Assembly (NCBI GenBank): GCA_007644065.1
Contig: VJWN01000007.1
Span: 2,014,167-2,078,166, forward strand
Direction: 5' to 3'
From: Margaritispora aquatica
Taxonomy: Eukaryota > Ascomycota > Leotiomycetes > Helotiales > Discinellaceae
Length of the DNA stretch: 64,000 nt
Within the stretch, counting starts at the first letter, position 1. Each line of letters starts with the position of its first letter. The notes below the pieces were generated by a model, which worked only from the letters and a program-made list of their open reading frames with translations, was not told the DNA's origin and searched no databases. Positions 58,963-64,000 of the stretch are shown one piece after another. The translations under genes were made by a program, and so were the position numbers.

Positions 58963-60344
58963 ATGCCATCCGCAGTCCCCCTCTCAGACTCCACACCGTG
59001 CATCACAAAATTCACCAACTGCCGTCTCATCAAAGGCAACGAACTAGTGACGCAAGACCTCTGGGTCAGTTCTCACACGGGGAAAATCGTGCGCTCTCAG
59101 GAACTCTTCTATGGCGAGCAAGCGACGCCAGATACCACCATTGATTTAGGCGGGAAGATCATTGCGCCAGGATTCATAGATGTGCAACTCAATGGCGCCT
59201 TTGGCTTCAATTTCTCCCAAATACCCGAGGATGCTTCGACGTACCCTAAGATGTTGCGACAGGTGAACAAGCTGCTCATTCAGACGGGAGTGACGTCTTA
59301 CCTACCCACTCTTACATCTGAGAAGCAGGAGGTGTATCATCAGGTATTTTCCCCACTCGGCATTGCAACAACAGCAAAAACAGACAGAGGAGCAAATACT
59401 AACAACCACAGGCCCTCCCCCATCTCGGCCCCTCAGGCTCATCCCGCCTTCCCTCACTAGGCTCCGAGTCCCTCGGCGCCCATTGTGAAGGGCCCTTCCT
59501 CTCCCCCACCAAGAATGGAATCCACCCCCTCTCGAACATCGTCCCCTGCGATTCCCTCGCCACCCTGACAGCCATGTACGGGGCCTCGAACCTCTCCCCA
59601 ACGCCCTCTCCTACCTCCTCCGCTCCCCTCCCACCAAAAATCAAAATGATCACCGCGGCCCCCGAACTCGGCGCCACAACATCCCTAATCCCGTCTCTCG
59701 TCTCGTCAGGAATAATCTTCTCAATCGGACACACAGAAGCAACCTACGAAGAAGCGCTCCTCGCCCTCCGCGCCGGCAGCACCATGATAACGCACCTCTT
59801 CAACGCGATGCGCCCGCTGCACCACCGCAACCCAGGCGTCTTCGGCGTGCTAGGCGTCTCGCCCACCGCCGCGATCCCCAGGCCGTATTTCGGCATCATC
59901 GCCGATGGAATCCACCTGCACCCGACGTCGATCAAAATAGCATTCAACGCGCACCCATCGGGCTTCATCCTCGTGACGGACGCAATGCACCTCGTTGGTC
60001 TCCCAGACGGCGTCTACACGTGGAACAACAGCGCAGGGGAGCGACTCGTCAAGACGGGGCCAAGACTCACGCTCGAGGGGACGGACACAATTGCGGGCAG
60101 CTCAATCACGCTCGTGGAGTGCGTGAGCAACTTTTTGAACTGGTCCGGGGCGAGTGTGGCTGAGGCGGTGGGAGCGGTGACGCGGACGCCAGCAAAGATG
60201 TTAGGTCTGGAGGGCGTCAAGGGCTGCTTGGATGAGGATGCCGATGCGGATTTGGTGGTGCTGGGGGAGGAGGTGGATGCGGTGACGGGGTGGAGGGATC
60301 TGAGGGTTGAGCAGGTTTGGAAGTTTGGGGAGAGGGTTTATTGA
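58963..60344 (+). CDS. dac1: N-acetylglucosamine-6-phosphate deacetylase
   Basis: A 437-residue cytosolic amidohydrolase that converts GlcNAc-6-phosphate to glucosamine-6-phosphate and acetate. Exons are 58963-59343 and 59412-60344. Motifs: [13 protein letters not shown] (the eukaryotic form lacking the HxH pair), HCEGPF with metal ligand Glu153, SIGHTEA with His234, [13 protein letters not shown] with His255, [10 protein letters not shown], and [13 protein letters not shown] with catalytic Asp317. Length and order match the NagA family. The second exon is clearly G+C-richer than the rest of the window. It is divergent from the GH3-GNAT gene and convergent with the Ndt80-like gene, matching the GlcNAc cluster of Trichoderma in content. 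Expression is probably induced by GlcNAc, by analogy. Confidence 0.95.
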
Positions 60345-61427
60345 GTGGATCGAGGAGAGGAGATGAGAGGCTTGGATGTGGGGAGGTAGAGGAGGATTAG
60401 ACTAAGTCTTTCTACTACTTACGAAGGAGAAATGATGAGACACGGTGTAGAAGGAGTACAGGCGTACATACGTACATTCCATCATAGACATAAGCATAGA
60501 AACAATGATTCAAACCGATCCCCTCACCTCGAAGTGACGAACCCCAAATATCCAACACCTAGCCCACCAAGAGTGACCTCGTGGTTGCGGTTGGAATGAT
60601 CACACTTATTTCGTCCATACTATTCGTCCTAAGCTGTAAGATGCATGGCATATAACGGGATGAGACTAGAGATGCAAGGAGTAGAAACGATACCCCGCCG
60701 ATGAATGCGAATCAAAGCGCACTTCGCGCTGTCATTATCACTGTGTAAACATGAATGTACACATACATACATACATATCCCAAATCAGCGCTAACCGCCA
60801 TCGAGCTTTAACCCTTGAAACAGATATCCATCCACGTTTTCTTTCCCATTGGCTTTTACCAAGCGTACCTACCATCATCCTATCCTGGCAAAAAAAGAAA
60901 AAACCTCCCCCTGAACACCTCGCTAAAGTACAATTCGGCTGCTCTCCAGTTTCATTATTCGTGACATACCTATGTCTCGTTTCCACCATGCAATTAGCTC
61001 CTATTACATAGCTCATCTCCTCCCGCACCGCACTGCACAAATGATACTCTCGGTGTGGATCAATCTGCTCTCCTTGATGTGCTCGCTGGACCTTCTCTGA
61101 GTTGAGTTTGCGGCTGGTTGTTTATAGCCTATCCAACAGAGGCGTGCAGCTCGAGTCCCAAGGCTAATTTGCTTATGGGTGTCATCTCATCTCAGCGACG
61201 TGGTTGCTGGATTCTGGTCTCGGTTGTCATTGTCCAAGCCTCGCTAATCATCCGCAGAAAAATATCGTTTTGTCTTATTCTTCACCTGCGCTGCTTTCAA
61301 ATCCGCCGGAATGACCGTATGATGCACAACATGCGGTCGATAAATCGCATCGACAGGCGGCATCCTAATCGCAGAGTCAGCATTTGACGCTCCCATCTAT
61401 AAACTCCTACGCATTCCAAGGCAAAGC
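60345..61427. other. Intergenic region between convergent genes
   Basis: These 1083 bases separate the deacetylase 3' end from the 3' end of the Ndt80-like gene. A short (ACAT)4 run lies at 60761-60778 and an A-rich patch around 60888-60902. No gene is supported. Confidence 0.4.
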
Positions 61428-63051
61428 TCACCAATCATCCACGCTCAGCGGGAAATACTCATAGAGCATATCCGCGTTCTCAATTGGACTACCGACGCCC
61501 TTCTTGCCTACGCGATCTCTGTCCATCATGGGGCTCGCGAGTCCAACGTCGCTGGATCTGTGGCCACCTGGATACCCTCTCCCGTATTCGTCATCTGCGA
61601 GTGATAGGTCGATTGGCGCCTGGAATGACTTGTGTGTCATATCTGAGTTCCATCGTGCCATGGGGACTGGAGGCCGAGTTATATTGTTCGATTGATGAGA
61701 GAGAGTTGGCCGTTTCGCTTGTCTTGGGTAGCTGTCTGCGGGCGTCGGTATGGGTGTATTTGCCCAGTCGGGGAGATCCAAGGGTTGCTAGATGTGCAGT
61801 TAAGTCAATGCATTTTGGTAATTTTGGGGGAGGAAACTTACGTGTATGGCATTTAATGCGTAGAATTGGTATGAGCCATTTGTAACTCCAGGATCAACAC
61901 TCAATGGCTGCGGAGTAGCAGCAATACTCGTCTCGCTCATTGTCCTGGGCTTGGGTTCCACTTTCTTTTCACTAACCGCAACGTCCTTCCTACTGTCAAA
62001 ATTTCTCGGACTTCTCCCTCTAACGATAATCGGTCCGCTCCGAATCTCCGCTAACTTGACACCATTGCCAGTCCCTAGATTTGCCACAATGTTGATCTGA
62101 ATTGTGTAATGCTGCTGCAGACCCTTCCTTCGTCCATTGTTAGCGGTCGCGTGCTTGAACTGCAAGCGTTTCCACGCAATTGGAATTGTGACCAGCGCAG
62201 GATCAATCTCCGGATTCGTGGACAAATCTATCGGCCATTTCGCAGGAGCCGATCCACCTTTCTCCTCCGTGCCTCCAGCTGTAGTTTTCCACGGGACAGA
62301 GATGATCTCTGTACTTTTGCTCTCTATACTCTCAATCGCAGATATGGTGGCCGTCAAATCGAAGATGGGAATTTGTTGCCCTTGCTCATTAACCATGCTC
62401 TTGATGCCTCGACTCAACACAATGCTCCCGCTGATCTGGAAAAGATTCCTTCGGTAGCAAGTAAGCTCCAATGGGCGGCCGGTAGCATTATTGTTCTCTC
62501 CGAAGACATCCTCGGCTACAAAGAACATGCCGTATAGCTCTGCGGTCATGGCTGGCCATGTCTGCCCACCCTCATCTAGTGTCGGCGTCTTGAACATAGG
62601 CGCCCCGAATCCCAGGAGCTTGTTATCAAGCTTCTCGGGATGATCGCGCAGATTCTCATTGTCTGGCTTAGAATTGGGCGTTTCCAGAAGTGCGGAGTAG
62701 TCCTGTCCAGGTGGGTATGCGGGGAAGGGGTCTTCGAAAGTGCTGGAGAAAGTATCGATATCGAAGGAGGGAGTGAATGGTAATGGTGGTAGGTGGGAGG
62801 CATTCACATCGTCTCTAGTGTTTGACGTCGATTAGTTCTGTTCCAACTTGTCTGCACAATTACGAAGTTAGGAACGCTATAGGTACAACTTACAAGAAGA
62901 CGCCCCCATCAAAGTTTATATCATGGTCGAAAGCATCCATACTTCCACCTAGCATTTGCGGAGTCGTATCTGGGGTCGTAAGGCGCAAGATGTCGTTTGG
63001 GGTAGTTATCAAAGAAGACATCGTCAAAGTTCCCGTCTCATAGTTTGACAT
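61428..63051 (-). CDS. ron1: Ndt80/PhoG-like transcription factor, RON1-like
   Basis: A 496-residue nuclear regulator with an Ndt80-type DNA-binding fold. Minus-strand exons are 63051-62894, 62814-61842 and 61787-61428, in phase. About 110 acidic and proline-rich N-terminal residues (FDHDINFDGG, TPSFDIDTF) may activate. The Ndt80 domain spans roughly 120-360 (ELYGMFFVAEDVF, LTCYRRNLFQISG, WKRLQFKHATANNGRR, QQHYTIQINIVA, SGPIIVRGRSPRNFD). The C-terminal tail is disordered and ends in a short YEYFPLSVDDW. In Trichoderma reesei the Ndt80-like factor RON1 sits in and controls the GlcNAc catabolic cluster. Its position beside the deacetylase and glucosaminidase supports the same role here. Other Ndt80 paralogues exist in these fungi, so the name rests mainly on position. 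Confidence 0.85.
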
Positions 63052-64000
63052 GATCGCCTTTGGGTCTAGTAGTAGCTATGTTTATGACGACTGTAAGTGT
63101 TGTAATCCGGACTGTACGCGCATCGTATACTGTGGTTCAGCTGGCGGTGTATGTGTAATTCCAGTGTCACAAGAGCCAGCAATTATTGATGAGGAGGAAG
63201 AATGTGGTGGGTAGGTGAATGATGTCGTGGGACAAAGCCGTTGTGCCTACGAATATCGGCGGTACTGTATTGGATGAGTGGGAGGAATGGCTGCCGGCAT
63301 GGGAGTAAGTTCAAGAAAGGAATTGAATTCGCCAGTCGTAAGAGGATTTAGATACAGTAAGTGTTGAGCAAGTGAAGCCTAAAGGATGCAATGATGGATG
63401 CTGAATAGATACACTATTGCTTGGATGGCAGATAGGCCGATTGGTTCAAGCATACACAACCTCGGCGTATGGCTTGTTCGGATGTTCCTCAATGTTTCGA
63501 TCAAGCTTCTGCAGCAAAAGAAAAAGGTGTAAAGATGTTTTTGAAATTGTTCCCTCAAACTGCACCGAGGAAGCTGACAAGCCTGGCTGTAATGGCGTCC
63601 GGTATCTTTTGCCGTTATCTTTGGGCATAGAGCATCCCTGTAATTCAGAGCACAAGAGTGGATGCAAAGGAATACTTTAAATTGTCGGAACCACAAACAT
63701 TCGATATCAAATGAGGAGAGATGCGCACTATCAGATAGTTCTGGTACTGAATGTATCGGCAAAGATCCAAAAGGGAGTGAAGCTATTGATGCAATTGTCC
63801 ATACACATACCGAAGTGAAGCAAACAAGCAAGCAATCCAGTCTTCTTCTCATGATCATGCATAGAATTCGTGGTCAGGAGATTAAAGCATCATTAGCTTC
63901 AGTTTCCCCGCATCACTCAGGTCATGGTTTTTGGTGTCGGGTGAGCTGCTCCGAGACACTTCAGAATTGAGACAATTAACGGCAACTTCTTTTTTGCCCG
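63052..64000. promoter_or_regulatory. Upstream region of the RON1-like gene
   Basis: These 949 bases run to the right edge. They should hold the promoter and 5' untranslated region of the minus-strand factor gene. Overlapping open frames on both strands (63379-63858 and 63417-63680) have no motif or splice support. No start of another pathway gene is visible. Confidence 0.4.

Noticed and set aside
63379..63858. 159-codon minus-strand frame at the right edge
   Set aside because: No recognisable domain, a plus-strand frame overlaps it, and it lies in the probable leader of the Ndt80-like gene.
1..64000. tRNA, rRNA, CRISPR or transposon sequences
   Set aside because: I looked for T-arm consensus, transposase motifs and long terminal or inverted repeats and found none convincing.

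Overview
The window is chromosomal DNA of a filamentous ascomycete (Pezizomycotina; Leotiomycetes-like by gene content, which is only an impression). Nearly every gene is cut by short introns of about 45-110 nt with GTAAGT-type donors, CTAAC/CTGAC branch points and YAG acceptors. The gene set is fungal throughout: fungal-type FAS alpha, non-reducing PKS, PDR-type ABC transporter, Zn2Cys6 factor, Ndt80-like factor, Uve1, Srs2 and mitochondrial Hsp78. No bacterial operon, CRISPR array, rRNA or convincing tRNA was seen. Exon models were read by hand from splice signals and conserved motifs, and phase was checked exon by exon.

Positions 1-17952 are a secondary-metabolite gene cluster: a fatty acid synthase alpha subunit (truncated by the left edge), a divergently transcribed FSH1-type serine hydrolase, a 14-helix MFS exporter and a 2203-residue non-reducing PKS with the order SAT-KS-MAT-PT-ACP-ACP-TE. 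A dedicated FAS subunit next to a SAT-containing PKS suggests an aromatic polyketide primed by a fatty acyl unit, as in the norsolorinic acid logic. The FAS beta subunit and any pathway regulator or oxygenases would have to lie left of the window.

Positions 18474-21993 hold two poorly conserved membrane-protein genes on the minus strand, one with an apparent frameshift. Positions 22549-31203 are housekeeping: mitochondrial Hsp78, eEF1B alpha (divergent from it), EMC5 and the meiotic MutS homologue MSH5. Then come a small GPI-type secreted protein (32387-32842) and a full-size PDR/ABCG transporter (34568-39541). Two DNA-repair genes follow: the UV-damage endonuclease Uve1 (40107-42762), whose N-terminus suggests a mitochondrial form, and the helicase Srs2 (43353-46409).

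Positions 48074-54061 are accessory: a C2H2 plus Zn2Cys6 transcription factor, an intact 10-cysteine secreted protein and a cysteine-rich secreted protein gene interrupted by three different in-frame stops. Positions 54634-63051 form a GlcNAc-catabolism cluster: GH3 N-acetylglucosaminidase fused to a GNAT domain, GlcNAc-6-phosphate deacetylase and an Ndt80-like factor resembling RON1. The enzymes release GlcNAc and deacetylate its phosphate, and the regulator probably controls them.
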